This document shows, piece after piece, positions 63,941 to 64,000 of a DNA stretch of 64,000 bases. The notes beneath the pieces were generated by a model. The model was not told where the DNA came from. It did no database searches and saw only the letters and a program-made list of their open reading frames with translations. Source of the stretch: Gracilariopsis chorda (lineage: Eukaryota; Rhodophyta; Florideophyceae; Gracilariales; Gracilariaceae); contig NBIV01000072.1 of the NCBI GenBank assembly GCA_003194525.1, positions 186,001-250,000 of the forward strand, read 5' to 3'. Position 1 is the first letter of the stretch, and each line of letters begins with the position of its first letter. The translations under genes and the position numbers were made by a program.

Positions 63941-64000
63941 ATCGGTTGAAGACGAATTCTACGCGTAAAAGCACTCAACAGAGGGGAAGCGTAAAGTGTC

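Noticed and set aside
1-64000. CRISPR array, rRNA, organellar genes or integrated large DNA virus
   Set aside because: No regularly spaced direct repeats with unique spacers, no rRNA or capsid/polymerase signatures; the spaced motifs at 62.2 kb are palindromes without spacers of constant length.

Overview
This window looks like TE-saturated nuclear DNA from a eukaryote. I see no bacterial operons, no rRNA and no CRISPR array. Almost all recognisable coding sequence is transposon-derived. The host-like genes are few, short and apparently intron-poor: a C2H2 zinc-finger protein, a Pho80-type cyclin, two secreted FG-GAP/UnbV (CRTAC1-like) proteins, a two-pass membrane protein and one uncharacterised basic protein. 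Few introns, TE-rich intergenic space and these families would fit a multicellular red alga (florideophyte type) or another protist-grade eukaryote. That placement is inference and has low confidence.

Layout. 0-3.6 kb: zinc-finger gene with degenerate 3' finger remnants, then an unknown basic protein. 3.65-12.3 kb: an old dispersed repeat interrupted by a piggyBac-type MITE, a piggyBac element (PB1) and a pogo-type DDE element (P). An uninterrupted paralogue of the same repeat lies at 61.2-62.1 kb, so P can be defined against an empty site. 13.3-14.2 kb: frameshifted membrane-protein gene. 15.3-17.2 kb: remnant PIF/Harbinger element with its transposase and its Myb/SANT-like partner.

18.4-48.4 kb is one nested complex. 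A second piggyBac element (PB2, about 3 kb of its own sequence) is cut by two Ty3/gypsy chromovirus insertions. Insertion 1 (19281-35202, TSD TTCTA) is a minus-strand element (B) whose 3' LTR region is broken by sequence from a related plus-strand element (A). Insertion 2 (35398-46423, two 553-bp LTRs, TSD CAATG/AAATG) is element D. Removing both restores continuity of the PB2 transposase. All three chromoviruses are inactivated by frameshifts and stops. All three also carry a long reading frame on the opposite strand, downstream of pol and pointing towards it; A and B versions share sequence. Each piggyBac element carries a second small conserved ORF that converges on its transposase.

48.4-52.5 kb: mostly empty, with a palindrome-rich TIR element (50284-51318) and the cyclin gene. 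52.5-57 kb: convergent pair of full-length secreted UnbV-domain paralogues with promoter-like sequence; this is the clearest host coding block. 58.3-60.2 kb: pogo-like transposase F. 62.2-63.9 kb: pogo-like transposase G with a cluster of near-palindromic TAGTGTGG repeats next to its 3' end.

The best candidates for undescribed biology are the antisense ORF shared by the chromoviruses and the second ORF of the piggyBac elements, whose C-terminal motif resembles the intracellular domain of P2X7 receptors. All assignments come from reading translations by eye; no database search was run.
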